This document shows positions 9,860 to 31,375 of a stretch of 60,000 nucleotides of DNA, piece by piece. The translations under genes were made by a program, and so were the position numbers. Origin of the DNA: Bolinopsis microptera (taxonomy: Eukaryota > Ctenophora > Tentaculata > Lobata > Bolinopsidae). The stretch lies in NCBI RefSeq assembly GCF_026151205.1, contig NC_087073.1, positions 4,611,001 to 4,671,000 on the forward strand. Direction: 5' to 3'. A model generated the notes under the pieces. That model was not told the DNA's origin. It saw nothing but the letters and a program-made list of their open reading frames with translations, and did no database searches. The stretch's first letter is position 1. Each line of letters opens with the position of its first letter.

Positions 9860-12800
9860 CAAAGCTATGAATCAACTAACAAATAAATCTAACAGGACTT
9901 TGAAAATTTTGAATGGTTAAAATTTTGTTCAAATGGTGAACAGCTAAGATCATGCGTACTTCGGTTAGCATTTACCGTGCAAATTTATATAAAAGATTAG
10001 GTATGCAATGCCACGTACCAAGAGAATAGAACGATACGAATAAGATCGTGCTCCCGAACAACCGTCACTGTATTGATAAAACCACATTTTGTTAGTAACT
10101 TGATATCAATATAATGGAGCATGATTAAATGATCGTACTGTGATCATTAAGTTGGTGACTCATCAGGGCGAAGATTACATGGCCCACTGAGTATGATAAG
10201 ACCACACACAGATTAATGGGAAAAAACGATTGATTTAATTAGATTATTCCGGAAAAATATAGTTGAATTAATTTTACGATCCTAATCGGTAAATCAGTGT
10301 CTGGAAAGTACCGCTAAAACAGCCGGCCATTAAATAAATTTGTAGTTCTGAGGTCTAGGAACTGAGAATAAACACTGTGCTAAAACAGTGTTTTTATAGT
10401 GCATCGGAAGAGCTTACAGTAATTAGATCTAACCAAAAGCACGTGCAAACGCAGAACAACAAGCATGCATTTTGGGATCGAGATAAGATAAGAAGCAACC
10501 GGTAGTGTTATTACCGGTGCCAACCAGCGTGGCAGGTTCGAAACCATAATAAGTGGCATGATCATCTGACAAATGTCTAGTTGTGCAATTGCTTTCAAGC
10601 GTGCAAAACACTTAAGTTTATTATAGTTCTATATAAATAACAAGCGGTCGGGTTCCTACATGTAACATATTATAGGATTTACATTTTACACGTTTTAAAC
10701 AGTTTGATTGCCGTTTTGTCGTTCCATTTTCCGAGACCCTTCTTAGAGAAATAATAAAAATAGCCGTAAAATCAAAGTTCTTCAAATCCGAGGGCGTCGA
10801 ACATGTTTACTAAAAAGCTATTGTTTTGAAATTTTTGAAATCTTTGTAAAAATGCTGAGCGCGATACGGCGATAATGCCCGAACGTAGTTGAGGGCTATC
10901 GCGTCGCACGAAATTAAGTCCAAGTATTTTGTTAAAAATGAACGAAGGTTTCTTAGAAAGAATGAAGTAATATGATACGGGCTGCTCATCAAGGCAACAT
11001 CAAAGCGACTCATCCATAGCTGCGTTTAATAATATGCCATTGTCCTAAAGACACGCGTACAATTTTAATTAATATTATCATGTGCACTTAGTGTTCACGA
11101 CTTTTCGGGGATGTAAGGTACTTGGCCGACATTAAGAATCAGTGCTAAGTGCCATAAAAAAGAAAGACTATCAGCACTATAGGAAACTAGTGCAGATGGT
11201 CCGTAGACAGAGATTGGATAATTATTAAATATGTTGCAACTAAACTACTGCTAGAATAAGTACGAGATTTGGCAAACATAAACAAAGTTTAAACAAGAGA
11301 AAGAGCGAGATAAGCAGACGTACTCACCAGTGGCACTACTAGTACTACAGATGGATTAAGTAAGCTAGAAGTGAGCGGGTTAGATAAGCCGTTCTGACTG
11401 ATAAGGAATTCCGCAGTCCACATGATAAGAAAGTTGTCTTGCTAAACCATGCTCAGTGACAGTCTTATCAGTCTGCAGCAGCATTAAACCAATACCTGAA
11501 ACAGGAGCACAGTTAGAAGCCTTAGTAAGCAGATCAGGCTTTGTACTGATAGCAGATAGGATTATATTGCGTTAAGCAAGTTCAATAATTAGAGGTATGC
11601 AGGAACACCTAGGGAAATTTAAACCGTGTTATACTTACTACCAGCATCTAAACCCTTATAAGATTGCCGCGGGTAAAATAAAATGACAATTTGTGAGATC
11701 AACCAAAGCCTTGCATATAAAATAACACCCGGACATGCATGAGATAAGATAATATAAATGCACTCACATAAAATATACGATACTGTAGTACATTTCTCGA
11801 TTGTCATAATGATAAAGTTCTGATTTGGCCTAATTGCTAATTTATATTCTAGAAAATGCTCGAGATTCGGTTGTGTAAGATAGTAGGACTAGGTGTAAAC
11901 CAGCACATTTATATTTGATTGACGATTGTCATCATGTCCAATGTCCATTTCATCGCGCACAGAAAAATAAAAGGGGCACGTAACGTGTCAAATTTATTAA
12001 AAACCTTTTACTTTAACTTACCGTATTGGACACCTAACATTTCCTCTGATATAATATGCTTTTTGCGGTCGGAAACAAACTTCCAGGACCTTAATTGTGT
12101 TGAATGGCGTTCATAGTTCATTAACTAATCGCTAATTAGTCACTAGAGGAAATTCGGACAGAATTGTGAAATTTTGGTATACGAAATTTCATCTTCAATA
12201 CTTGAAAATGGGACAGAAATGAATAAAGTGATAATATGGTTTTCCACCTTTCAACGCAATTTCTCCGGAAAATTAACTTCCACAATTGTGCTTTAAATCG
12301 TGTCAAAGCTTAAATTATCGGATTCAGCGAAACGTTAATCACCAGACCAAAATACTTTCGGACATTTGCTACAGGTGCCGAAATCTTGATAATAAAATTT
12401 CAGGGGCCAAAATAAAATGTATGGTCTTAAAATTAAAAATTGTATGCGTTGCCGGACCTGCACCCACGCGATTCTTTAGCAAAATTTGAGCGGTGTTTGC
12501 TGTTTGCGGCGCGAAACGTGTATTTGTGTGTTCCTGGATTATGATTAAATTATTCGAACACACAACAAACCTGTACAAAGTCCCGGATTTAATATCTTTT
12601 GTGCCAACTTATTCGGACCTTTTAGATACCAGACCTTTAGCTTTTTAAACTTCGCCTAATTCTAAATTGTAAATAACGGTGCGGTTTCTTCCGGGTAAGA
12701 CTAATAGGGGATATAAGTTTCCCTGTAGACAAGGTTTCGTCAAGGAACTCCTCTGTCCTCCTTGACGTTGATCTCTTCAGATGCTAGGACTAGGAGGGCC

Positions 12801-12966
12801 TTAATTTTTGGGTTATGTTATGCAGCAACGTCGGTGGTCGGGAGGGCGAATTCCGAAAATCACATCATCTTGCCCTTGGGTATCGATAAGTCCCCCAATC
12901 GCATTGCTCACTTACCATTTGCTTCTTAACATCTGGTTTCCAGTTTAAATTGGCTAAGGGGCCATA
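9860..12966. other. Gene-poor region, no convincing gene
   Basis: Read on both strands: only short open frames without domain, splice or codon support. It contains a GATAAG cluster (11309-11469), a small inverted repeat cgtcaagga...tccttgacg near 12738-12766, and a box-B-like gttcgaaacc at about 10535 without a tRNA fold. Confidence 0.55.
11309..11469. promoter_or_regulatory. Cluster of five GATAAG motifs
   Basis: GATAAG at 11309-11314, 11383-11388, 11400-11405 and 11424-11429, and CTTATC at 11464-11469. GATA-factor sites in such density can mark enhancers. AT-rich sequence makes chance clustering possible, and no adjacent gene is recognised. Confidence 0.3.
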
Positions 12967-13575
12967 TACAGGGTGTATTATTTCTTTGAGGACAAGGAGG
13001 GGGTAGCGGAGACAATAAAAACAGATAATTATATAAAGTTGATTAAAGGAAAGGTTATACCAGCTCTGAAAAGGAAGGGCAACTTTAAAAAATGTACTTT
13101 CCAACAAGATGGGGCACCGCATCATTGCAGTCGGTTCGCCATTGACTGGCTGACAGAGAGGTTTGATGAGGAGAGGCTAATCTCCAGGAACTCGAAATTC
13201 CTATGGCCCCCATATAGCCCAGATCTGAATCCTCTCGATTTTTATTTCTGGGGGTATTTAAAATCAAAGGTTTACACCAACCCTTACCCAAGAACAGTGG
13301 AGGAACTCAAACAGAACATCAGGAGGGAGTGCCGGAAGATCGGAAAAATTCAAATTAGTTCGGCAATAAACAATTTAAATAGTCGACTGCAATACGTACT
13401 TGCCAAGAAGGGTGGATATTTTGAGCAAATTCTTAATTATTAACAATTTTTTTTATTACTATCATTAATTCAAATATATTTCCAACAAAATTTAGTTAAA
13501 AATAACTATGAAGTTTGACTTTGTAAAAAGTTACAGAAGTGGAAAAAAGTCACACTTTCTACGGTACACCCTGTA
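12967..13575 (+). mobile_element. Internally deleted Tc1/mariner-superfamily element with TIRs
   Basis: Perfect 11-bp terminal inverted repeats tacagggtgta (12967-12977) and tacaccctgta (13565-13575) include the TA expected as target duplication. The interior encodes only the C-terminal half of a DDE transposase and begins almost at the left TIR. The element is therefore a 609-bp internal-deletion derivative, non-autonomous unless a full-length relative supplies transposase. Confidence 0.85.
12973..13443 (+). pseudogene. Transposase fragment (Tc1/mariner-like, DD42D spacing)
   Basis: About 156 codons are open, starting without an ATG inside the left TIR and ending at TAA 13441-13443. Recognisable motifs are FQQDGAPHH with the second catalytic Asp, and WPPYSPDLNPLDFYFWGYLK with the third. 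There are 42 residues between QQD and the D of PLD. Related DD41D (rosa-like) elements have very similar WPP-SPDL-PLDFFLWG blocks. The N-terminal helix-turn-helix DNA-binding region and the first catalytic Asp are absent, so the product cannot be an active transposase. The frame is otherwise unbroken, suggesting a recent deletion. Confidence 0.85.
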
Positions 13576-14470
13576 CTTAGTATTGCCATTGGGACTTCCG
13601 GCAAATATAGAGGGGGTGGTTTTGGAATTTCGGACAAATCCGTACAGAGGGGGGGGGGGGGGGGGGGGGTGGTTTCTGAAAATCCGGACGTCCGGAAATT
13701 TTGGCAGAATTAACGAAAAAGTCCCATTTATTTCAACTCTTTGACACTAATTATTCTGTAAGTTTAGATCCCTGTACTTTGAACGAGTACTTAAATGTAC
13801 TTAAATGTAACTGTGCTAAACTTGTTCGACACTAAATGTATTATTGTCTATTTTAAGTAACTACACATTTTATTAACAATGAATTTGAGTTGGTTTTATT
13901 GATACTCTTAAAAGTAGCTGGTGATCCCGGACAGGGCCGGGAGAGGCTGGTCTGAAAATCTGCGATTTTGGTGGACGTCCTAAGTAGATGGCCCCTAATT
14001 CAAATATTTGAACTTTTTTTCTTGGTGGTATTGGCTGTAGCTGTTCTTATTCTGTTTACGCGCGCTATTTTGCTCCAGTCTATGTTTATTATTTATTACG
14101 TCTAGTAGTAGTACTATTTAATTTAAATCATTATCCTGTCTGTTCACATTGCAACTGCCGATCTTTTCGTTCGTTATTTCAGTTCTTAAATTTTACCGTT
14201 ACTGATCAAATACAACTTTCTCCTTGCTCAAGCCTGATGAGGAAAATGCTGAACACAATATTATACGATAACGATAACATCAACGGTAGTTCAGAGCCAG
14301 CTCAATATAAGCCGTAAGTAAAATAAAATTGACATGTACATATTACTACTTTACTACACCTAGCTTGTTGATCTATAAAATATATATAATATATATATTT
14401 GTATATAGTCACTCTGTATACTTTCTAAACACTACCTACCAAACACCGAGCCTTCATGTTCCATTGTTAG
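13576..14470. other. Intergenic, poly-G tract
   Basis: No gene. A run of 21 G (13649-13669) sits between the mariner remnant and AT-rich sequence. Nothing else recognised. Confidence 0.6.
13649..13669 (+). repeat. G21 homopolymer
   Basis: Uninterrupted run of 21 G on the plus strand; prone to length error in sequencing and able to form G-quadruplex. Confidence 0.9.
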
Positions 14471-15821
14471 TGCCCACACTCCCTTTTGTTCCAACTTCTC
14501 CTTTCTCCTCATCAACTTCTCTGCTCTTTTCTTAACTTCTCCGCTTTGTTTTGTTATTTCCACACCTGATATGATGCGTGCCGAGCAGAACTACAATTAG
14601 AGGCTCGATCTTGAGTCTCAGCATGCGTAACACTATGATTCGGAGCATTTACTTTCAATGTTATGATTATCAGATGTTCGTAAAGTCTTTAAAATAGACA
14701 ATAATCGTTCCACTCGATCCTTAGTACTTTACTTTTAGTACTTCATTTTTCGTGATTTATTAGCAATGCTCTACCTTATCGGACCTTATTTGACCGGACA
14801 TTAAATGAACGGACATAATTATGAACGGACATTAAAATGAACGCTCGAAGGCATTCAGAACCATCAAAAATCCAAATTTTTTCATCTTTTTTTTTGGCGT
14901 TTTTAAAATTTTAGCAGATAATTTGTAAATTAATTTATCATACAATGAGCAAGAAAGGCAGTCGTTAAGCAGTAAAAAATATCAAAATATCTGTAGATCA
15001 GTGTTGTTGTGTAAAAACAACAGATACGAAATATGACCAGATTTGATGATCATATCACAGGTCATCTTCCTCAAATGTATGGGATTGGATATCGTGCATT
15101 AAATATTCCATGCTTAAAGCATCATATCAGTAATACCTGCTTTTTGAAAACAATTCTGTATTCGACCACCTCGGTCCTGCATTTCAGTGTAAACTTTTAA
15201 AAGATGCGGAGGTAAATAATAACTCCGAAGAAGTGATACTTAGACTATTTAAATTGTATAATCAATAATAACTCGTTTTTCATTGATCCAATGATATAGT
15301 TTAGTCCGAATCCGATGATAGAAATTACAATTGACTGAAACTAAAAAGTTGTCATATCCTAAATGAGTTCGCAGTGGAATAATTTTGGAAAAAATCTCAA
15401 CGGACTTTAACTTGGACGGACCTTAAACGGACGAACTTTATTTGAACGGACATTAAGATGAACGCTACACGCTAGGACCTCCAGCGTTCAATTAATGTCC
15501 GTTCAAGTAAGGTCTGCCCACACTCCCTTTTGTTCCAACTTCTCCTTTCTCCTCATCAACTTCTCTGCTCTTTTCTTAACTTCTCCGCTTTGTTTTGTTA
15601 TTTCCACACCTGATATGATGCGTGCCGAGCAGAACTACAATTAGAGGCTCGATCTTGAGTCTCAGCATGCGTAGCACTATGATTCGGAGCATTTACTTTC
15701 AATGTTATGATTATCAGATGTTCGTAAAGTCTTTAAAATAGACAATAATCGTTCCACTCGATCCTTAGTACTTTACTTTTTGTACTTCATTTTTCGTAAG
15801 TGATGTATTAGCAATGCTCTA
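14471..15821. repeat. About 300-bp direct repeats flanking a small element
   Basis: Copy 1 is 14471-14772 and copy 2 is 15515-15821. Both start tgcccacactccc and end agcaatgctcta, with only a few substitutions and small indels. The 742 bp between them are occupied by an inverted-repeat element. The layout resembles LTRs, but the repeats lack TG...CA ends, and no primer-binding site or flanking target duplication is visible. Confidence 0.85.
14779..15516. mobile_element. Small non-autonomous element with imperfect TIRs and CGGACATTAA repeats
   Basis: The left end reads cggaccttatttgaccggac and the right end, reverse complemented, cagaccttacttgaacggac. Both continue as attaa-tgaacg, giving about 32-bp imperfect inverted ends. 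Additional aacggacattaa/ggaccttaa copies lie just inside both ends, a subterminal-repeat pattern seen in DNA transposons. There is no coding capacity and the superfamily is unknown. Confidence 0.6.
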
Positions 15822-15846
15822 ATACAATTTAGCTTATACTAAATTC

Positions 15847-16331
15847 GACCAAAACCCATAATCATGGGTAGAGTGGACCGCAACAGTGTCTCTCTCTCTC
15901 TCTCTCTCCAAAACAAAAGGAAATGATATTAATTTGAATAACCGTCCGCAAATGCAAATTGATACCGAGAATGAAATCGGTCGCTTGCTTTTCCCATTCA
16001 TTCACGGCTTACGAATTGTAAATGTAATAAAGTTACAATTTCTTTGGGTTGCTTTCGGGTCGATACCTAGTATTTCGGGATAAGGGTGGTAGTTAGTGTC
16101 CAATTAACTGTTGTTTATTCAATCTTTATTGCAGAGTACAGCTGCTTTCGGGTAGTTCTTCTTAATCTATTACAATTGTAAATGAATGGGAAAAGCGAAC
16201 GACCGATTTCATTCTCGGTATCAATTTGCATGTGCGGACGGTTATTCAAATTAAATCGTTTCCTTTTGTTTGGGAGAGAGAGAGAGAGACACTGTTGCGG
16301 TCCACTCTACCCATGATTATGGGTTTTGGTC
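15847..16331. mobile_element. Fold-back (long inverted repeat) element
   Basis: The left arm (15847 to about 16005) and right arm (about 16178 to 16331) are near-perfect reverse complements. They share gaccaaaacccataatcatg, a (TC)n/(GA)n stretch and gataccgagaatgaaatcgg. The spacer is about 170 bp. It has no coding capacity and would form a hairpin of about 155 bp. It may be a MITE or fold-back transposon. Confidence 0.8.
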
Positions 16332-16940
16332 AAATATCATCTCTTTTTGATTATCATGTCAGGATAATTTACAAAGTCGAAATGTAAACTCATAACTTCA
16401 TTAATAAGGAGGTTATTTCAACGATTTCGAAACTTTACCTTTGAAAACATTTCCGTGTGTTTAGGTAGGCATATCTGTCGATAACTGACTGAAAAGTGAA
16501 TATGGTACTTTTTACTCATTCAAGTTGGTATTAAGTTCATATATAATGCCATCTAAATGTCGTGGGAAAGCAGAATTTATTCGAAATCACGAATGAGCAA
16601 AATTCTCACCTTTCACACGTGTAAACTTTGAGCGGACGTTGCGTGCGTACATTGGAGGACTTCGCTGCTTCGACGCGCCGCGCGAACTAGCATTCTTGCT
16701 TCGCATCGATCGTCGATCGTTGCTCTGCTTCGCAGAGCAACGATCTCGATGGGTTGACATCGTCAACCAAGTGCGTACACAATATTGAATCACCGTAAAT
16801 TTTTGCATGTTGGTGTTTTATATTTTGTTTAATAAGCATGCAAAGTTTCAAAAGATTTCAAAAAGAACTTGGATCACAACGGGACTCCAAAATTGATAAA
16901 AATCGTGAAAATAGAAATTTTCAGTGATTGTAGCAAGTTT
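16332..16940. other. Intergenic with GC-rich palindrome
   Basis: No gene seen. It contains a perfect hairpin at 16715-16745 in a locally GC-rich stretch (about 16620-16760). Confidence 0.6.
16715..16745. repeat. Perfect 14-bp-arm hairpin
   Basis: gatcgttgctctgc-ttc-gcagagcaacgatc: 14 complementary base pairs with a 3-nt loop. Confidence 0.9.
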
Positions 16941-18745
16941 CTATCAATTTGGGCGTGTCCTCACGTGTGCAACTTTTCGATTTTCAACTTAAAACCCTTC
17001 TCTTTTCCCAGTTAACATATCTTGTTTCTCCTCTCCCTCGACCGGATGCTTCCTTTATCAGAATCTTTGACACGGCTATTTTCCATTTTCTTTGGGGTTG
17101 CAAACGCGATAAAGTAAAACGTGAGATTATTACCCGAAATAAGGAACATGGAGGCCTGGGACTTTTTTATTTATCTGATTTTATTATAGGTCTTAAAACC
17201 AGCCTCATATCCAAGCTATTAAATAATTCCTTTCACCACACTTGGAAAGATATTATGATTATGCAGCTGAAATTTCCTGACCATATCACCATCTCCGTAG
17301 AAAACGGTCTCGCTAAAACCAACTGCCATTTTACTCAAGACGTCCTTAATTGTTACACTGAGTGGAAGATAAGTTCGGTAAATGCAGCTTTGGGTTCTAT
17401 TGATCACTGCGTGTGGTACAACCAAGCAATAACCGACATCGGGGCTAAACTTTGGAACAATCATCTGATTGATAAGGGAATATTTTACATCTCTGATTTC
17501 CTTTCTATAGACCAAAGTACAATCCTTAACTACGATATGTTCATTAACAAGTGGGAGTTGTCTCCAAATACTATTTCCAAAACTGAGTACTGTAACATTA
17601 TCATGGGGATACGGAGATATAACTGCCCCACTATTAACTCAAGGAATATTGAGTTTGTTGACCCAAATATAAAACTTAAATTTTTAAATTCTGTAACTGG
17701 ACAGGTGAAGGGAAGTAAAATTCGGGATAAAATGTACGACTCTATCTGCCCAAACGAGCTGTCCCCATTACGTCAATGGGTTATTGACCTAAATAATCAA
17801 CCAATAGAATGGGCGGTCGTTCTTAGCAACCTATTTTTCTTAGTATCTAAAAATTTTAAGTTGATTCAATTTCAGTACAAACTCTTAATGAGGATCACGA
17901 CGTGTAGATACATGAGACACAAAATGAAAATTGTTACAGATACTCCCATGTGTAGCCTGTGTAACACATACTTAGAAACAATTCCTCATATCTATCTCCA
18001 TTGTATCCACACAAATAGCTTCATCACAATACTTGAAGACTTTATAAAAAGGAAAATCGATAGAAATTACAAAGACCCCAATAAAATTAATTTTATAGTT
18101 TGTAATCACTCTTCACAAATTATAAATTATTTTAATATTGTTGCCAAATGGTACATTAGCAAAAGATTTCAGGCAGGGGACATGCCGATCTGGCAGGGAT
18201 ATATCAAACTTCTTAAACTTTCACTTACAGGAGACAAAATAGGCCACAAAAGTTCTATTGTGTCGATCTTGGCCGATTAGGGCAAATTGTCCACCCCATT
18301 TATATTGCTGTCTTTGTTATTTTATTATCAATGGTTATTGTTACTATCTTACAGTACTACTAACTGTTTTTTGTAGTACATGCCCTGCTTCCTTCCATTC
18401 CTAAACTACCTTACAAGCTCTTCCTCTTTTACACCCTTTTCAATCACTTCATTTCACTCATTCACTTCATATCTTATTACCACAGTATCTGCCAAAACCA
18501 ACATGGCCCAGGTGGAAGGGGGCCTTGACGTTGTTGACCACTTGGCCCTGCATCCCAAGCTGACGGTCGGCCTCCACTCTCTAAAAACATACCTTCAGTG
18601 AAGGCAGATGGTCAGCAAATAGCGATGCTAGGGCTTGGTGTGAACAAATCTTGACCTACTTTCACACCTTTGGGACGACTCTCGCAAATGCGAGAGTAAT
18701 GACCCCGGGGAGGGCCCCATTGGTTTTAGTAGGTTGCTTTTTAAA

Positions 18746-18777
<32 letters not shown>
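16940..18777 (+). mobile_element. 5'-truncated LINE (L1/Tx1-like) with poly(A) tail
   Basis: An ORF2 C-terminal fragment is followed by a 3' UTR of about 470 bp, a stem-loop (ctctcgc-aaat-gcgagag, about 18677-18694) and an A-rich tail (about 18748-18776). Truncation at about 16940-16985 is typical of target-primed insertion. Target-site duplications could not be defined by eye. Confidence 0.85.
16949..18280 (+). pseudogene. LINE ORF2 C-terminal fragment
   Basis: An intact 443-codon frame ends at TAG 18278-18280. The ATG-like start is at or near the truncation point, so it is not a native start. The LLFSQLTYLVSPLP...FHFLWGCKRDKVKR block and the KEHGGLGLFYL block match the region downstream of the reverse-transcriptase palm in L1/Tx1-clade ORF2 proteins. 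Near the C-terminus CSLCNTYLETIPHIYLHC is a CCHC-type knuckle (C-x2-C-x8-H-x4-C), also typical there. RT catalytic motifs and the endonuclease are missing. The unbroken frame implies a young insertion. Confidence 0.85.
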
Positions 18778-20141
18778 CTTAAAAACTAGCCTATTATACA
18801 ATTAAGACCTTCAGGAAGCAAAATTGAGCTACACAACCCAAGGGATGGCCCAACATCAGAGAATACTAAATCACAACTTTTGTGTTTTTATAAAATTATT
18901 CTTTAAAAAAGCACTAACTTCAATAGCGAAAATCTTTATGAAAGAGCAAGGTAGGAAACCTTTGCGGTAGACTTTCAGAGAAGAATGTTTGAATAACTAT
19001 CTATAGCCTGAAAATGTCCCCAGATTTTGAATAAAATTACTCCTTGATGGTGTAAAATCGATTTGAAAAGTTGTTATTTTGTCAAAAATCAAGTTTTAAA
19101 AACGGTTAACTTGATGACGTCATCAAGTGGTGATGATGACGTTTAATTATTTTTTGATGTAACGTAAACTAAAGTGTAAACGATTATCTTCAAGACCTGT
19201 GGTTCGAGATGACTGAATCTACGGACACTTGACTGTTATAGGCTACAATTGACTGCCAAAGCGTTTATATATCTAGATAGATACCTATCTAGGTAGATAT
19301 ACTTAGTCTTAACTTCACGACAATCTGTTGTAAAACAGGGGTTCTAGGAAACCCACTTCCCGATACCCCTGAAACTTGGAACTTTTTTTGCAGTCGATTT
19401 GGTCAACGTCTAGACTCCCTGCAAAGTTTCAGATTTCTAACTTAATTTTAATAATGGTTTTTAAGGCACCTAGGAATATGGCGATTTTGGGTTTTTTACC
19501 GAATTTCGTATAACAGTGTTGGCGCGTATTTTGCGCAAATTTCTTAAAAACCTTCACATAACTATTTCTTATTCCAGTCATCTTTGACATTGAATTAGAA
19601 TGTTTTGAACACGAACTTAAAATATGCCTGCTGAACTACTTTCGGCCTGAAAACAGTAAAGGGGGTATAATAGTATAGGGGGTAAATAGTATGGTGAGTA
19701 TAAGGGCGGCGGTCGTGCTTGCCAGCACTGTGATTATTGAGCGGCTGCAGGCATTTCGTTATCAGAACATTTATATGTGACCTTATAATATTTACGATAG
19801 TTTTAGGAACAACTTGATGGATGTTTTACTCCATACAGAAATTAAGAGCAGAATATTGCAGTGGCACCACAAAAATAAGGTGGGGTCTTTCTTTAGGCGA
19901 CACCGTGCAGCATTTTTGCGTCCACTGCAGATATAATTTTGTACTTTCTTGATATTGCCGAATTTTCCAATTGTTTCTTTTTAACTGACCGGATGCTGTA
20001 TATGTTGGCGATCTTTTCATTTCTCCTCCGAAATTATAGCCATTTATAATCCTACGACATTATTTTTGTATCACCCTGTAGTATTGCAGTGTCAGTATGC
20101 AGAATCTTACTGAAGTTTAAACTTTGCAGCGAAACAGAGAT
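18778..20141. other. Intergenic, 5' flank of receptor gene
   Basis: No gene recognised. A possible splice acceptor (actttgcag, ending at 20129) just upstream of the receptor ATG suggests that the receptor has an untranslated 5' exon in this interval. Confidence 0.5.
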
Positions 20142-21242
20142 ATGAATAACAAGAAGACTGACGCTGCAACAAGGGAGATAGATATTACTTTCGGAGTTCT
20201 GTACATTATCTGCATAATATTCGGGACTCTTGCTAATGTAATGTCATTTCTGTACTTTATTAAACGTAAAACAGGAGCAGCTACTAACAAAACCTACATG
20301 ATCTATCTCTACCGGATAATAACTTTTATTGACATTTTGATCTGCTTCCTCGTGTTTCCTCTCATCGAAGCTTCGTTTTACCAGACTGGTGGACATGGTA
20401 CACCAGTACTTTTTGGTGACCCCACGTTCTGTACCATCTGGGGACTACTTTGGAACATTCTACCTGTTCTGTCTGTAGTTCTTGTGGCCATCCTCAGCTT
20501 CTCTAGATGTCTACTTCTTCTCTACCCCCTCATGAAGCTGGATATTAAAAAGCCTGCCATACTCCTGACCGTGGCTACAGTAATCATGATAACAGAGAAG
20601 CTTGTGGCTCAGTTTTCGTCCGTTGATGAGATTTATGATGGTGTTAAATACAAGTACAGAGAGAAATTGGTTTCTGCGTGCTATTTGAGCTCTAACAAAC
20701 GTTACGCGGCTGAATCGAGATACGACTCTGCGCAATCCTTTATTTTCCTTTTTCTGTTGGGTCTACCAGTTATCCCTATTCTAGGAAGCTTCATTGTTAC
20801 TGTCTATAAACTGTGGGTTGCTCAAAAGAAAGAGGGTAAAGTTATGTCGAATGAAAAGAGCAAGCATATGAAAGCAACGATCACAGTGATGATAGTGACT
20901 GGAATTTATATTATTTGCAACGTTCCTGTTTTGATTTGCCACCTTCACTTCGTTAATCACCTAGTAGATAATATGAAAAATATTAAAGGTGAGGGTGGGA
21001 AGGGACCTAAAAGTTACCTGGATACTTGGACCATAGTTTTCTCAACCTCTTACACATTGCTGGTCGCTGTCAATTCAAGCCTAAATCCTATTATATATTT
21101 CACTAGGATGAAACCATTTCGGAATTTCGTCATCAGACGAAAAGTTGGTGCTGTAAAATTCCTTTGCGAGTCTGGCTCCAGAATTTCGAGGGTGAGCCGG
21201 CAAGTCGCAGCAAACGAGACTGAAAACATTTCATATCATTAA
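20142..21242 (+). CDS. Class A (rhodopsin-type) 7TM receptor, single coding exon
   Basis: The coding frame is uninterrupted for 366 aa from ATG 20142 to TAA 21240-21242. The open frame continues upstream only with a TTG. Landmarks in order: Asn32 in TM1 (GTLAN, position 1.50), Asp64 in TM2 (2.50) with Pro73 nine residues on, and Cys97 (3.25) pairing with the loop Cys in SACYLSS. Arg122 (3.50), exactly 25 residues after Cys97, sits in LSFSR, so the usual Asp of DRY is Ser. TM6 has CNVP where most receptors have CWxP. TM7 has NPIIY at 315-319, followed by an amphipathic helix and a Ser/Arg-rich tail. Fold and membrane location are secure; ligand and G-protein are unknown. Intronless class A receptors in lineage-specific expansions are common in cnidarians. 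A poly(A) signal aataaa follows at 21307-21312. Confidence 0.9.
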   Translation: MNNKKTDAATREIDITFGVLYIICIIFGTLANVMSFLYFIKRKTGAATNKTYMIYLYRIITFIDILICFLVFPLIEASFYQTGGHGTPVLFGDPTFCTIWGLLWNILPVLSVVLVAILSFSRCLLLLYPLMKLDIKKPAILLTVATVIMITEKLVAQFSSVDEIYDGVKYKYREKLVSACYLSSNKRYAAESRYDSAQSFIFLFLLGLPVIPILGSFIVTVYKLWVAQKKEGKVMSNEKSKHMKATITVMIVTGIYIICNVPVLICHLHFVNHLVDNMKNIKGEGGKGPKSYLDTWTIVFSTSYTLLVAVNSSLNPIIYFTRMKPFRNFVIRRKVGAVKFLCESGSRISRVSRQVAANETENISYH

Positions 21243-21306
21243 TCAATGATAACTTGTAATCTGCAAAATTTGAATCATCATTTTCAAGTTGATTTATATT
21301 ACAGTT

Positions 21307-21312
21307 AATAAA
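21307..21312 (+). terminator. Poly(A) signal of the receptor gene
   Basis: Canonical aataaa 65 bp after the receptor stop codon. Confidence 0.6.

Positions 21313-31375
<10,063 letters not shown>

Noticed and set aside
9363-9920. Long open frames rich in YCVLCTV or VHSTQYT on both strands
   Set aside because: Created by the stop-free heptamer repeat; no gene features.
10500-10560. Possible tRNA (gttcgaaacc resembles a B box)
   Set aside because: No A box at the right distance and no cloverleaf stems could be drawn.
16587-16808. Minus-strand frame in the GC-rich patch
   Set aside because: Composition-driven; overlaps a perfect palindrome and has no recognisable domain.
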